Source: Flavobacteriales bacterium | Lineage (GTDB): Bacteria > Bacteroidota > Bacteroidia > Flavobacteriales_D > Parvicellaceae | Direction: 5' to 3' | Length of the DNA stretch: 47,438 bases | Assembly: GCA_018401455.1 (NCBI GenBank) | Contig: JAGYKU010000018.1 | Span: 1-47,438 of the forward strand | In this document: positions 20,116 through 28,459 of the stretch, piece after piece | Position numbering within the stretch: position 1 is the stretch's first letter | Layout of the letters: the number at the start of each line of letters is the position of its first letter | Program-made: the position numbers and the translations under genes | Notes under the pieces: model-generated | What the model saw: only the letters and a program-made list of their open reading frames with translations | What the model was told of the DNA's origin: nothing | Databases searched by the model: none

Positions 20116-22656
20116 TTATCTAAAAACAGTAATTGTTCCCTTTTCATCTTTAGTTCCTCCATCCCAAGTCATAATATAGTAATAAACACCACCATTTAAT
20201 TCATTTCCGTTGGTTTTTTCTCCATCCCAAGTATTGTCATATGCCTCATTTTGATATACGATTCTTCCCCATCTATTGAAAATAGTAAGATTTACATCAG
20301 GATAAACATCAGCATATCTGGTATAGAAAAAATCATTTTTACCATCACCATTTGGCGTAATAACATTAGGAACTTCACAAGGTTGAATTACTACATTCAT
20401 AGAAGCTTCGTCTGAACTACAAACATTCGTTACAACAACTGTATATACTCCATCTGTTATTCCCAAAGCATTAGTATCTGTAGAAATGATAGCATTATTA
20501 TCATTCAACCACATTACTGTTTCACCTTCTTGAAGTATAGTAAACAATTTAGCTGAATCTCCTTGACAAATGGTATCTTCTCCAAATATTACTGCTACAG
20601 GATCATCCAAGAATGTAAAGGAGGAAGTCACGGTATAATTACAAACATTATCTGTAAATGATACATCATAAGTTCCGTTTACACTTGGTGTAATTGTTGG
20701 GTTGATAAAAGTTGTAGTTGGAGGTCCTGTAGGAGAAGTTGTAATAGCTAAATTTCCAGGACCAGTGTAAGACCATATTCCACCACTTACCCCACCTTCG
20801 CTAGGCGCAAAAGTATTTGTAAAGGTAAAGAAATCGTTACAAGTCGTATCTCCTGGTGCAATAGAGGGTCCAGGTTTTACAACTACAGTAACTACTGTAT
20901 CATAACTACAGCCATAGTTATCAGTAACTTGAAACGTATAATTATAATTTCCTACAACATTAGGCGCAACAACAACTGCTGTATCGTTTGTTCCAGTTAT
21001 AATTGTTGGATCTGAAAGCCATTCGTCAAAAACAATAGTAGGAGAATAAGTTTCGTTGTTTGGATTTAAAGCAGCATCGAAATAAATTCCCCATTCACAA
21101 ATAAACCCATCATCTGAAAGTAAATTATCTCTAACCGTTAATGTCCAAGTTCCATTAAGAGGACACCCTGCAAGTGCAGCAACATAAGATTCTTCAGGAT
21201 TGTATGTACCCGGCTCCACCATTAAACAATTTCCAAAACCACAACCTGCCGGAAAAGAAGTAGGTACTGTATTGTACCCATTTACCCAAGCAGGTAAAGC
21301 CCCTGGGTTTTCAGAAAAACAATAGGTTTCACAAGTACCTGGTACACCATTAGTTCCTGTATCATTTGCTCCACCAAGGAATGTTCCTCCACCACCAAAA
21401 CCTCCTGGAAATAAACCATTACCAGTAAATGAATTAAAAATATTTACACTTTGTCCATTAGGACAAGTTAACATCATCTCCAAATCACCTAAATAAGAAT
21501 GTTCGATATCTACACAAACTGATTCTAAATCGCCTAAGTTTTGTAAAGTCATACCTGCAGGAAATCCAGCAATATTAATTGGAGTTGTATAATTTTGACC
21601 AGAACCATCTGGAAGATAAGTTTGTGCCGCAAAACTTCCTTGAATTTGAAAAGCTGAACCAACAGAAGAAACACCAGCAGTGTCACTTTGGGTAATTCCA
21701 CCAATTAAAGTCGTAGCTTGCCCAATACATAGTTCATCATCTAAAGGACGACAAGTTTCAAAACTAGGAACTGTGGAGACTCTCACTTTTGACATGATTA
21801 CATCAAACAATCCCATTGGCTCTGTAACTCTTAACTGAACAAAATAACCTGTTCTAGCAGTTGGAACAAACCAAACAGAATCTCCCACATGTGATGTTCC
21901 GTCACTAAACTCCCAAAGAGAAGTGAAGTTACCAGTCTGAACGTAACCGCCTCCGCTAGTTGGAGCCATAGATCCTCCAGGTTCATATGGGAAAACAGGT
22001 TTTGAAATAAAAAGTATTGAATCTCCAAGACAAACATTAACATAACCAGTATCTGGAAGCGCAGCTGTAATTGACTGATTTGTCATGTCATCTATCTGAT
22101 CTCCTGCACCGTTCGCCTCTCCTACTCCAATCAAAGCCTGCATACCAATTTGAAAAGGTTGCGTATAGTTACCACAAGATACGTTAGCGGCCCAACCTTG
22201 TGCTTGATTAGATGCATCACTTTTAAACTGAACTGTTAAACAACCAGAAGTATTTGCCCATGTTGCGGTTGTAAGTCCTGCAGGAAAACCAGCAGGATGA
22301 GAATCAGAGTTTCCCTTTACTAACAATGGACTTGCTGTTGTAGGGCCGTCATAGATATAAACAGTGTCAGAAGCAAGTACATCCCAAACAAAACCAACAT
22401 TGGTCCCAAAAAGTAATCCAACTTTACTTCCTGTTGCATCAGGACAAAAAGTGATACTTTCATCTTCATTGGATGAATAATCATTTAAATTTCCACCCGA
22501 ATCGAAAAAGTTGGTAACAGTTCCATCACTAAAAGTTGGGTTACAGTTACAAGAATTAGCCCCTGTATAATCAGTATCTGTTATAAGAATTTGTCCATAT
22601 AAGGAATGAAAACTTAAAAGGGAAATTATGTATAATACTCTCAAATTCATCTTCAT
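20116..22656 (-). CDS. Large secreted multidomain protein with T9SS type B (CHU_C) sorting domain
   Basis: The 846-residue protein begins with a signal peptide ending near SLYGQ. A CUB-like part at about 25-160 has VGLLFGTNVGFVWDVLASD, VYIYDG and TVQFKSDASNQAQGW. A PKD-like region at about 230-300 contains LWEFSDGTSHVGD. A P/Homo-B proprotein-convertase-like domain at about 350-530 shows LESVCVDIEHSYLGDLEMML and TWTLTVRDNLLSDDG. Further Ig/PKD-like repeats lead to the C-terminal sorting domain, with PNVITPNGDGKNDFF, LTIFNRWGRIVYQN, YDNTWDGEKTNG and GVYYYIMTWDGG. That domain sends the protein through the type IX secretion system. No catalytic site was recognised, so an adhesin or gliding-associated surface role is likely. 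It follows a small secreted-protein gene with 1 bp between them and ends before a terminator. Confidence 0.93.
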   Translation of the reverse strand: MKMNLRVLYIISLLSFHSLYGQILITDTDYTGANSCNCNPTFSDGTVTNFFDSGGNLNDYSSNEDESITFCPDATGSKVGLLFGTNVGFVWDVLASDTVYIYDGPTTASPLLVKGNSDSHPAGFPAGLTTATWANTSGCLTVQFKSDASNQAQGWAANVSCGNYTQPFQIGMQALIGVGEANGAGDQIDDMTNQSITAALPDTGYVNVCLGDSILFISKPVFPYEPGGSMAPTSGGGYVQTGNFTSLWEFSDGTSHVGDSVWFVPTARTGYFVQLRVTEPMGLFDVIMSKVRVSTVPSFETCRPLDDELCIGQATTLIGGITQSDTAGVSSVGSAFQIQGSFAAQTYLPDGSGQNYTTPINIAGFPAGMTLQNLGDLESVCVDIEHSYLGDLEMMLTCPNGQSVNIFNSFTGNGLFPGGFGGGGTFLGGANDTGTNGVPGTCETYCFSENPGALPAWVNGYNTVPTSFPAGCGFGNCLMVEPGTYNPEESYVAALAGCPLNGTWTLTVRDNLLSDDGFICEWGIYFDAALNPNNETYSPTIVFDEWLSDPTIITGTNDTAVVVAPNVVGNYNYTFQVTDNYGCSYDTVVTVVVKPGPSIAPGDTTCNDFFTFTNTFAPSEGGVSGGIWSYTGPGNLAITTSPTGPPTTTFINPTITPSVNGTYDVSFTDNVCNYTVTSSFTFLDDPVAVIFGEDTICQGDSAKLFTILQEGETVMWLNDNNAIISTDTNALGITDGVYTVVVTNVCSSDEASMNVVIQPCEVPNVITPNGDGKNDFFYTRYADVYPDVNLTIFNRWGRIVYQNEAYDNTWDGEKTNGNELNGGVYYYIMTWDGGTKDEKGTITVFR

Positions 22657-22657
22657 T

Positions 22658-23035
22658 TTATTTTATAGATTTTTTATATTCTTCTTTTAATTGATTTAGA
22701 GACTTTACAACTAGTACTTTTTGCTCATAAGATATTTTAAAATATTGAATATCATCTTTAATTTTAATATTTAAATCCTCTAAATTTATATTATTTAGGT
22801 TTTCTATTTTTCTACCTCCATTTAATGGAAAGTTGTTTTCTTCTTTATTATCTGAATAATTTTCTATGGTAAATGAGTTGTCTAAACAAAATATTTCAAA
22901 TTTCAAATCCTCTTCACTCATACTGTTGATCTCTTCCTGAGAAAATTTTTTCAACAATCTTTCATCGGTATTTAAACTTTGTCCGATTGAACTAAAGGCG
23001 ATTAATAAAAATATAATCATTGTTAAATGCTTCAT
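22658..23035 (-). CDS. Small secreted protein of unknown function
   Basis: About 125 residues. The ATG at 23035 is preferred over one at 23098 because it opens a clean signal peptide (MKHLTMIIFLLIAFSSIGQS), and because a -7 promoter element lies at 23063-23070, inside the longer reading. The mature part is rich in Glu, Asn and Lys. I recognise no domain in it. One base separates its stop from the start of the large T9SS type B gene, so the two are almost certainly cotranscribed, and the small protein may assist or accompany the large one. Confidence 0.65.
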   Translation of the reverse strand: MKHLTMIIFLLIAFSSIGQSLNTDERLLKKFSQEEINSMSEEDLKFEIFCLDNSFTIENYSDNKEENNFPLNGGRKIENLNNINLEDLNIKIKDDIQYFKISYEQKVLVVKSLNQLKEEYKKSIK

Positions 23036-23062
23036 TACTCTTTGGTTTAAATTTCTAAAATA

Positions 23063-23070
23063 CAAAATTA
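23063..23070 (-). promoter_or_regulatory. Bacteroidota -7 promoter element for the small secreted protein/T9SS type B operon
   Basis: Minus-strand TAATTTTG matches TAnnTTTG. The predicted start near 23056 lies downstream of the alternative ATG at 23098 and so decides for the start at 23035. Confidence 0.5.
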
Positions 23071-23138
23071 AGGATTTAATATCAAAAAAACGTAACATTT
23101 TGTTAGCTTTATTGAAATCTTAATGTTCATTCAAAAGT

Positions 23139-23169
23139 TTTGCTGTTTTGTATGGAATACTTACTTTTG
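23139..23169 (+). promoter_or_regulatory. Full Bacteroidota promoter for the transketolase operon
   Basis: TTTG at 23139-23142, a 19-nt spacer, and TACTTTTG at 23162-23169 together match the complete consensus TTTG-N19-TAnnTTTG. Transcription would begin near 23176. That excludes the ATG at 23140 and supports translation from 23194. Confidence 0.75.
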
Positions 23170-23193
23170 ATGACGAATAAAACAACAATAAGG

Positions 23194-24042
23194 ATGCACG
23201 AAAAAGTAAATCAATTAGAGAATTTTGCTCAACAAGTTAGAAGAGACATTGTTAGAATGGTTCACGCAGTTCAATCTGGACACCCAGGTGGTTCTTTAGG
23301 CTGTGCTGATTTCATTACAAGTTTGTACCAAGATATTATGAATCACAATCCAAACAATTTCACAATGGATGGGAAAAATGAAGATCTTTTCTTTTTATCA
23401 AACGGACATATTTCGCCTGTTTTTTATAGTGTTCTTGCTCGTACAGGCTATTTTCCTGTAGAAGAATTAAAAACTTTTAGAAAAATTAATACCAGACTTC
23501 AAGGACACCCAACTACGCATGAAGGATTGCCTGGAGTGAGAATTGCTTCTGGTTCTCTTGGACAAGGAATGTCTGTAGCAATTGGTGCAGCATTGGCAAA
23601 AAAACTCAACAATGATAAATCTTTGGTTTATTGTCTTCACGGAGATGGAGAGCTTCAAGAAGGTCAAATATGGGAAGCCGCAATGTATGCAGCAGGAAAT
23701 AAAGTGGATAATTTGATTGCCACAGTGGATTACAATCACAAACAGATTGACGGAGACATTGATGATGTATTGCCATTAGGAGATTTAAGAGCTAAATTTG
23801 AAGCTTTTGGATGGTTTGTTTTAGAAATGAATGGCAACGATATCAAAGATATTTTACAAGTAATGGCCATTGCTAAAGCAAAAACAAGGCAAGGAATGCC
23901 AATTATGATTATTATGAAAACCGAAATGGGGCAAGGTGTTGACTTTATGATGGGCACCCACAAATGGCACGGTTCTCCACCTAATGACGAACAGTTAGCT
24001 AACGCATTAAGTCAAATTCCTGAAACATTAGGAGATTATTAG
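23194..24042 (+). CDS. Transketolase, N-terminal (thiamine-diphosphate-binding) subunit
   Basis: This is the first half of a split transketolase, 282 residues from the ATG at 23194. An in-frame ATG at 23140 is rejected because it lies upstream of the predicted transcription start. The family signature is clear: VRRDIVRMVHAVQSGHPGGSLGCADF at the start, LGQGMSVAIGAALAKKL, and the ThDP/Mg motif GDGELQEGQIWEAAMYA ending in the Asn of VDYNHKQIDG. With the C-terminal subunit at 25489 it moves two-carbon ketol units in the pentose phosphate pathway. Split transketolases are common in some bacteria and archaea, with the two halves normally adjacent. Here a von Willebrand A gene lies between them. Confidence 0.93.
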   Translation: MHEKVNQLENFAQQVRRDIVRMVHAVQSGHPGGSLGCADFITSLYQDIMNHNPNNFTMDGKNEDLFFLSNGHISPVFYSVLARTGYFPVEELKTFRKINTRLQGHPTTHEGLPGVRIASGSLGQGMSVAIGAALAKKLNNDKSLVYCLHGDGELQEGQIWEAAMYAAGNKVDNLIATVDYNHKQIDGDIDDVLPLGDLRAKFEAFGWFVLEMNGNDIKDILQVMAIAKAKTRQGMPIMIIMKTEMGQGVDFMMGTHKWHGSPPNDEQLANALSQIPETLGDY

Positions 24043-24077
24043 TTTTTGGAATTATTATTGGAGTCACATCATTAAAA

Positions 24078-25457
24078 ATGATTATGAATAAATTATTCAG
24101 TATATTTTTGCTAGTATTTATCGTGTTTTCGAATACGGTTAAGGCTCAAGATGATGTAGAGAAAATTAGAATACTTTTTATATTCGATGCTTCCAATAGT
24201 ATGAATGCTCAATGGCAAAAGCAATCTAGAATTAAAGTTGCCAAAGAGTTACTCACTCAAACTTTGGATGAATTTTATGAATTGCCCAATATTGAATTAG
24301 CGCTTAGGGTTTATGGACATCAAACCAAAATTGTTCCTGGACAACAAGATTGTAGTGACACTAAACTAGAAGTTCCGTTTAATGATGCCAAAACTAATGT
24401 TATCAAAATCAAAGATAAAATAAGAGGAATAGACTGCCAAGGAACTACTCCTATAGCACTTTCATTAGAACAAGCAGGAAATATGGATTTCCCAGATTGT
24501 GACAATTGCAAAAATGTCATTATTCTTATTACGGATGGAATTGAAGCTTGTGATGGCGACCCTTGTGCTGTAGCAAGAGCACTTAATAGCAAAGGCATCA
24601 AACTAAAACCATTTATCATAGGAGTTGGACTAGACACAAGTTATTTAGGACAATTTCAATGTGTAGGAGAGTTCCTGAGTGCAGAAACCGAAGATTCTTT
24701 CAAATCTGTTTTGAGTTATGTAATTAGTCAAGCAGTAAACAACACCACTGTTCAAGTAAATCTAAAAGATATTAAAGGAAAAGTTACAGAAACAGATGTT
24801 ACGATGTCTTTTTATCAAAAGAAACATAATAAACTTACCGAAACGTATATGCACACTATGAATTTAAGACGTGTGCCAGATACTATATCATTGAATCCAA
24901 TTTTTAAATACAAATTAGTCGTGCATACTACTCCAGAGCAAATTTTGGATGACATTACTTTGGTGCCTGGAACTCACAATATCATTGAAGTTGACGCGCC
25001 TCAAGGTTACTTAGATTTAAGAATAAATGGAGATCCCAACTCCAAAATAAACTGTATTGTTCGAAAAAAAGGAGAAATGAATACCTTAAATATTCAAGAA
25101 ATGAATTCGAATCACAAATACATTGTTGGAAAATATGATATTGAAATTCTCACTTTGCCGAGAATTTATATGACTGATGTGAATATTAAACAAGGTCTTA
25201 ATTCCAATATTACCATACAAAAAAACGGCTATGTTACGGTTCAAAAAAGAAATGGCCCTTGTCAGTTATTTGTATTAAAAGAAGGACAAGAAATTTGGGT
25301 TTGTAATATTGAAGATAGTTTCCAATCTAAAACCATAGCTTTACAACCTGGAAAATACAAAATAGTATACAGAAAAGAGAGTTCAATTTCTACCGCTCAA
25401 ACAATACAAAAAGAATTTACAATTAGTCCTGGCTATGAAGAATTAGTCAATTTTTAA
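24078..25457 (+). CDS. Secreted von Willebrand factor A domain protein
   Basis: The 459-residue protein has a signal peptide (about residues 1-23, ending VKAQ). A vWA domain at about 29-215 shows an intact MIDAS metal site: DASNSM (Asp37, Ser39, Ser41), the Thr of CQGTTPIALSLEQA, and the Asp of IILITDGIEAC. Several cysteines in that domain suggest disulfides outside the cytoplasm. The C-terminal 240 residues form beta-rich repeats similar in look to PEGA/carboxypeptidase-regulatory folds, with LDLRINGDPNSKINC. The function is not known. It starts 35 bp after the first transketolase half and ends 31 bp before the second, on the same strand, so it is probably cotranscribed with them. A second in-frame Met, MNK, could be the start. 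Confidence 0.85.
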   Translation: MIMNKLFSIFLLVFIVFSNTVKAQDDVEKIRILFIFDASNSMNAQWQKQSRIKVAKELLTQTLDEFYELPNIELALRVYGHQTKIVPGQQDCSDTKLEVPFNDAKTNVIKIKDKIRGIDCQGTTPIALSLEQAGNMDFPDCDNCKNVIILITDGIEACDGDPCAVARALNSKGIKLKPFIIGVGLDTSYLGQFQCVGEFLSAETEDSFKSVLSYVISQAVNNTTVQVNLKDIKGKVTETDVTMSFYQKKHNKLTETYMHTMNLRRVPDTISLNPIFKYKLVVHTTPEQILDDITLVPGTHNIIEVDAPQGYLDLRINGDPNSKINCIVRKKGEMNTLNIQEMNSNHKYIVGKYDIEILTLPRIYMTDVNIKQGLNSNITIQKNGYVTVQKRNGPCQLFVLKEGQEIWVCNIEDSFQSKTIALQPGKYKIVYRKESSISTAQTIQKEFTISPGYEELVNF

Positions 25458-25488
25458 AAAAACATTTGAATTAATAAAAAATAAAAAA

Positions 25489-26442
25489 ATGAAAGAATAT
25501 CCTGTACTTGGAAAGAAAGACACCAGATCTGGTTTCGGAGATGGCTTAACAGAATTGGGTAAAACAAACGAAAAAGTGGTGGCACTTTGTGCGGATTTAA
25601 TAGGGTCTCTCAAAATGGGAGATTTCCAAAAAAATCATCCAGATAGATTTTTCCAAGTAGGAATTGCTGAAGCAAATATGATGGGAATTGCTGCTGGACT
25701 AACTATTGGAGGATATATTCCATTTACGGGAACTTTTGCCAATTTTTCTACCAGTAGAGTGTATGATCAAATTAGACAATCGATTGCATATTCTGGAAAA
25801 AACGTTAAAGTTTGTGCTTCTCACGCAGGTTTAACCTTAGGTGAGGATGGTGCAACTCATCAAGTATTGGAAGACATCGGAATGATGAAAATGTTGCCTC
25901 ATATGACGGTTATAAATCCTTGTGATTACAATCAAACGAAAGCAGCAACTTTAGCTATCTCAAAACACGAAGGGCCTGTATATCTGAGGTTTGGAAGACC
26001 TAGTGTTCCTATTTTTATTCCAGAAGATATGCCTTTTGAAATAGGAAAAGCAATTGTACTTTCGGAAGGAACAGATGTTTCTATTTTTGCTACAGGACAT
26101 ATGGTTTGGAAAGCACTAGAAGCAGCAAAGGTTTTGGAGGAAAAAGGAATCAGTGCAGAAGTAATAAATATTCATACGATTAAACCTTTGGACGAAAAGG
26201 CAGTCTTAGATTCTGTAAGCAAAACAAAATGTGTTGTGACAGCAGAAGAACATCAACTTGCAGGAGGTTTAGGAGAATCTATTGCTCAATTATTATCAAA
26301 ATCGTTGCCATCTCCAATGGAGTATGTAGCGGTGAATGATACTTTTGGAGAAAGTGGAACGCCAGATCAGTTGATGGAGAAATATGGATTAACTTCTGAA
26401 AATATTGTCATTGCAGCGCAAAATGTTTTGAAAAGGAAATAA
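25489..26442 (+). CDS. Transketolase, C-terminal (pyrimidine-binding) subunit
   Basis: The 317-residue second half of the split transketolase contains the pyrimidine-binding domain, with GDFQKNHPDRFFQVGIAEANMMG carrying the catalytic Glu of the ThDP fold. ASHAGLTLGEDGATHQVLEDIGMM and the C-terminal domain with VVTAEEHQLAGGLGESIAQLL follow. It must pair with the product of 23194-24042. The start has an A-rich upstream sequence and no Shine-Dalgarno sequence, as is normal in this phylum. A sigma factor gene follows after 18 bp, so the operon may continue. Confidence 0.93.
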   Translation: MKEYPVLGKKDTRSGFGDGLTELGKTNEKVVALCADLIGSLKMGDFQKNHPDRFFQVGIAEANMMGIAAGLTIGGYIPFTGTFANFSTSRVYDQIRQSIAYSGKNVKVCASHAGLTLGEDGATHQVLEDIGMMKMLPHMTVINPCDYNQTKAATLAISKHEGPVYLRFGRPSVPIFIPEDMPFEIGKAIVLSEGTDVSIFATGHMVWKALEAAKVLEEKGISAEVINIHTIKPLDEKAVLDSVSKTKCVVTAEEHQLAGGLGESIAQLLSKSLPSPMEYVAVNDTFGESGTPDQLMEKYGLTSENIVIAAQNVLKRK

Positions 26443-26460
26443 CACTTTTTCAAACCTTGA

Positions 26461-27003
26461 ATGCAAATAGATAACGATTTAAAAATAATTTCGCTTTATA
26501 AAGTAGGAAAACATCAAGAAGCACTGAAACTCTTGATGTCTTCTTATCAAGAACGTTTGTATTGGCATATTAGGAGAATTGTAATTTCTCACGATGATGC
26601 TGATGATATTTTGCAAAACACTTTTATTAAAATTTGGAAAGGCTTAGAAAATTTTAAAGGTGAAAGTCAACTCTATACTTGGCTTTTTAGAATTGCTTCT
26701 AATGAAGTTTTTTCTTTTATCGAAAAAAATAAAAAGTTCAAAAATAATATTGATGTAAATCATATTTATGAATTTAAATCCGATGCACATCCAGCAGATA
26801 TGGATGGAGAAGCAATTCAACAAAAATTAGAAAACGCAATAGCAACGCTTCCCGAAAAGCAAAGAATGGTATTTCATTTGAAATACTATGAAGAAATGAA
26901 ATATTCTGAAATATCAGAGGTTTTAGGGACTTCAGAAGGTGCTTTGAAAGCTAATTATCACCTTGCTGTAAAAAAAATTGAAGAATTTTTAAAAAGCAAT
27001 TAA
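26461..27003 (+). CDS. ECF-type RNA polymerase sigma factor
   Basis: The 180-residue protein has both parts of an extracytoplasmic-function sigma factor. Region 2 at about 20-85 shows DDADDILQNTFIKIWKGLENF and LYTWLFRIASNEVFSFI for core binding and -10 recognition. Region 4 at about 120-178 shows LPEKQRMVFHLKYYEEMKYSEISEVLGTSEGALKA for -35 recognition. It is followed after 32 bp by a single-pass membrane protein and a Spy-like periplasmic protein. That is the usual arrangement for an envelope-stress circuit in this phylum, in which the membrane protein holds the sigma factor inactive. Cotranscription with transketolase is possible because the gap is only 18 bp. Confidence 0.93.
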   Translation: MQIDNDLKIISLYKVGKHQEALKLLMSSYQERLYWHIRRIVISHDDADDILQNTFIKIWKGLENFKGESQLYTWLFRIASNEVFSFIEKNKKFKNNIDVNHIYEFKSDAHPADMDGEAIQQKLENAIATLPEKQRMVFHLKYYEEMKYSEISEVLGTSEGALKANYHLAVKKIEEFLKSN

Positions 27004-27035
27004 ACCTTTTTAATTTTCAAAAGTCAAAGAAACAT

Positions 27036-27494
27036 ATGCAAAACAATAATCAACATATCGAGCAAGAGGAAAACGGAATATTAAATCAAATTCCCAAGCA
27101 AAATAATTTTAAGATTCCTTCTGATTATTTTGAGAATTTTTCTAATAAAATCGAGAATGAGTTACATCCTAAAAATAAAAAATCAAATAAAAAGAAAAGG
27201 AAAGTGCTCATTACTATGGTTGTAAATTTATCAATCGCAGCAGCTGTTGTTTTGGGAGTTTTCATTTTTAAACCTTCTTCTAAGTCTAGTGAAACGACAC
27301 AAAGTGTGTCTGTTAATATAACAGATTTTCAAGATGGTTTTATAGAAATGGATGATATTGAAGTTTCATTATTTGAAGTTGAAGAAAATTTAGAAGTCGA
27401 AATTGCAAGTTTAATCTACGAATATGAATTTAATGAAATCGAAACATACAGCGATGATATTGGTTTCGATTTTGAAGATGATTTTGAATTATAA
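27036..27494 (+). CDS. Single-pass membrane protein, candidate anti-sigma factor
   Basis: The 152-residue product has a cytoplasmic part of about 55 residues with the phrase FKIPSDYFENFSNKIENEL, seen in many proteins encoded just after Bacteroidota ECF sigma genes. A Lys-rich stop (KKSNKKKRK) leads into one membrane helix at about 60-80. The outer part of about 70 residues is strongly acidic and ends FDFEDDFEL. It has no zinc anti-sigma motif. The anti-sigma role is inferred from position and topology only. It is flanked by the sigma gene (32 bp upstream) and the Spy-like gene (20 bp downstream). Confidence 0.6.
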   Translation: MQNNNQHIEQEENGILNQIPKQNNFKIPSDYFENFSNKIENELHPKNKKSNKKKRKVLITMVVNLSIAAAVVLGVFIFKPSSKSSETTQSVSVNITDFQDGFIEMDDIEVSLFEVEENLEVEIASLIYEYEFNEIETYSDDIGFDFEDDFEL

Positions 27495-27514
27495 ACAATT
27501 AAAAAATAAATAAA

Positions 27515-27991
27515 ATGAAAAAAGTAAGTTTAATAATGGCGATGTTTCTATTGTTTGGAATAGGAAGCGCAACAGCACAAAAAGAAGGAGAAACTAAGAA
27601 AGTAGAAATGGAAGCAAAAAAGATTGCTTTTTTAACTGAAAAACTGGCTTTAACAACTGAGGAATCTGAAAAGTTTTGGCCTATTTTCAATGAAAAAGAA
27701 GCGAAAATAAAAGAATTGAGAAAAGAATTCAAAGAGCATAAGCCTGATAAAGGAGAGAAAATTGACGAGATGACAGATGCTGAAGTAAAAGAACTAATTG
27801 AGAAAGGTTTTGATGTAAAAGAAAAACACATTTCTATTGATAGAGCATACAATCAAAAGTTTATTGATGTGATTGGTGTAAAAAGAACAGCAAAACTATA
27901 CCACATCGAGCGTGAGTTTAAAAAACAAATGCATCAAAAAAAATCAGAAAACAATTCAGGTGGAAAACAACAAATGAAAGGTGGTAAATAA
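27515..27991 (+). CDS. Spy/CpxP-like periplasmic protein
   Basis: The 158-residue protein has a signal peptide ending SATAQ. A charged, almost wholly helical body follows, with AKKIAFLTEKLALTTEESEKFWPIFNEKEAKIKEL. This pattern is shared by Spy/CpxP-related proteins of Bacteroidota (L-T-x-E-E-x-x-x-F-W-P). E. coli Spy and CpxP are envelope chaperones or stress regulators, and a similar role is inferred here because the gene closes the sigma/membrane-protein cassette. The C-terminal tail is Lys/Gln/Gly-rich and flexible. A hairpin with a T run lies just beyond the stop. Confidence 0.7.
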   Translation: MKKVSLIMAMFLLFGIGSATAQKEGETKKVEMEAKKIAFLTEKLALTTEESEKFWPIFNEKEAKIKELRKEFKEHKPDKGEKIDEMTDAEVKELIEKGFDVKEKHISIDRAYNQKFIDVIGVKRTAKLYHIEREFKKQMHQKKSENNSGGKQQMKGGK

Positions 27992-28017
27992 CTTTTGAGT
28001 TTTTTAATTTGTACACT

Positions 28018-28052
28018 AGAAGAGGGCGGTAATTTTTATCGCTCTTTTTTTG
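28018..28052 (+). terminator. Probable terminator of the sigma-factor cassette
   Basis: AGAGGGCGGT and ATCGCTCT form an imperfect stem (one small bulge and a G-U pair) with an AATTTTT loop, followed by seven T. It lies about 28 bp after the stop at 27991 and between convergent genes. Confidence 0.55.
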
Positions 28053-28062
28053 TTTAAAAAAG

Positions 28063-28410
28063 TTAATCTCGTTGCAACTTGAACCCTTTGGAATGAAAAG
28101 TAGGTTCGCAGTCTTTTTTGGAATCAATTTGTATCAATAATTCGTCTTCTGGTTTAAAGTTAAATTCCTCTGGATTGATTTCAATGCCACCAATTTTGTA
28201 GTTAGTTTTAATTTTTTTGCCATTAATTACAATTTTTTTGACGCAAAAACTATTTTTTCCGACTACATTTGGATTGTTTATTTGAATCATATTTCCGTCC
28301 CAAACACCAACGTAATAGGTGGTTTTGGTTTTTTGAGCATACCCAATATTGAGGAGTAATCCAAAAACGATTGTGAATATGTATTGTTTGGGAGTTAAAA
28401 GTTGTCTCAT
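28063..28410 (-). CDS. Small secreted protein of unknown function
   Basis: The 115-residue product carries an N-terminal hydrophobic segment, YIFTIVFGLLLNIGYAQ, which looks like a signal peptide preceded by nine residues. The mature part is beta-rich with KKIVINGKKIKTNYK and two cysteines. No domain was recognised. A -7 promoter element at 28433-28440 leaves a leader of about 15 nt. It is transcribed toward the sigma cassette and divergently from the LON-domain gene. Confidence 0.6.
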   Translation of the reverse strand: MRQLLTPKQYIFTIVFGLLLNIGYAQKTKTTYYVGVWDGNMIQINNPNVVGKNSFCVKKIVINGKKIKTNYKIGGIEINPEEFNFKPEDELLIQIDSKKDCEPTFHSKGFKLQRD

Positions 28411-28432
28411 TTTTTTCTGAATTTTACAATGC

Positions 28433-28440
28433 CAAAGATA
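28433..28440 (-). promoter_or_regulatory. Bacteroidota -7 promoter element for the small secreted protein
   Basis: Minus-strand TATCTTTG matches TAnnTTTG, 22 bp before the ATG at 28410. Confidence 0.45.
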
Positions 28441-28459
28441 TTATTTTTTATAAAAACAA

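Noticed and set aside
23140-23193. Upstream ATG of the transketolase N subunit
   Set aside because: It precedes the predicted transcription start (near 23176) and adds residues not seen in the family.
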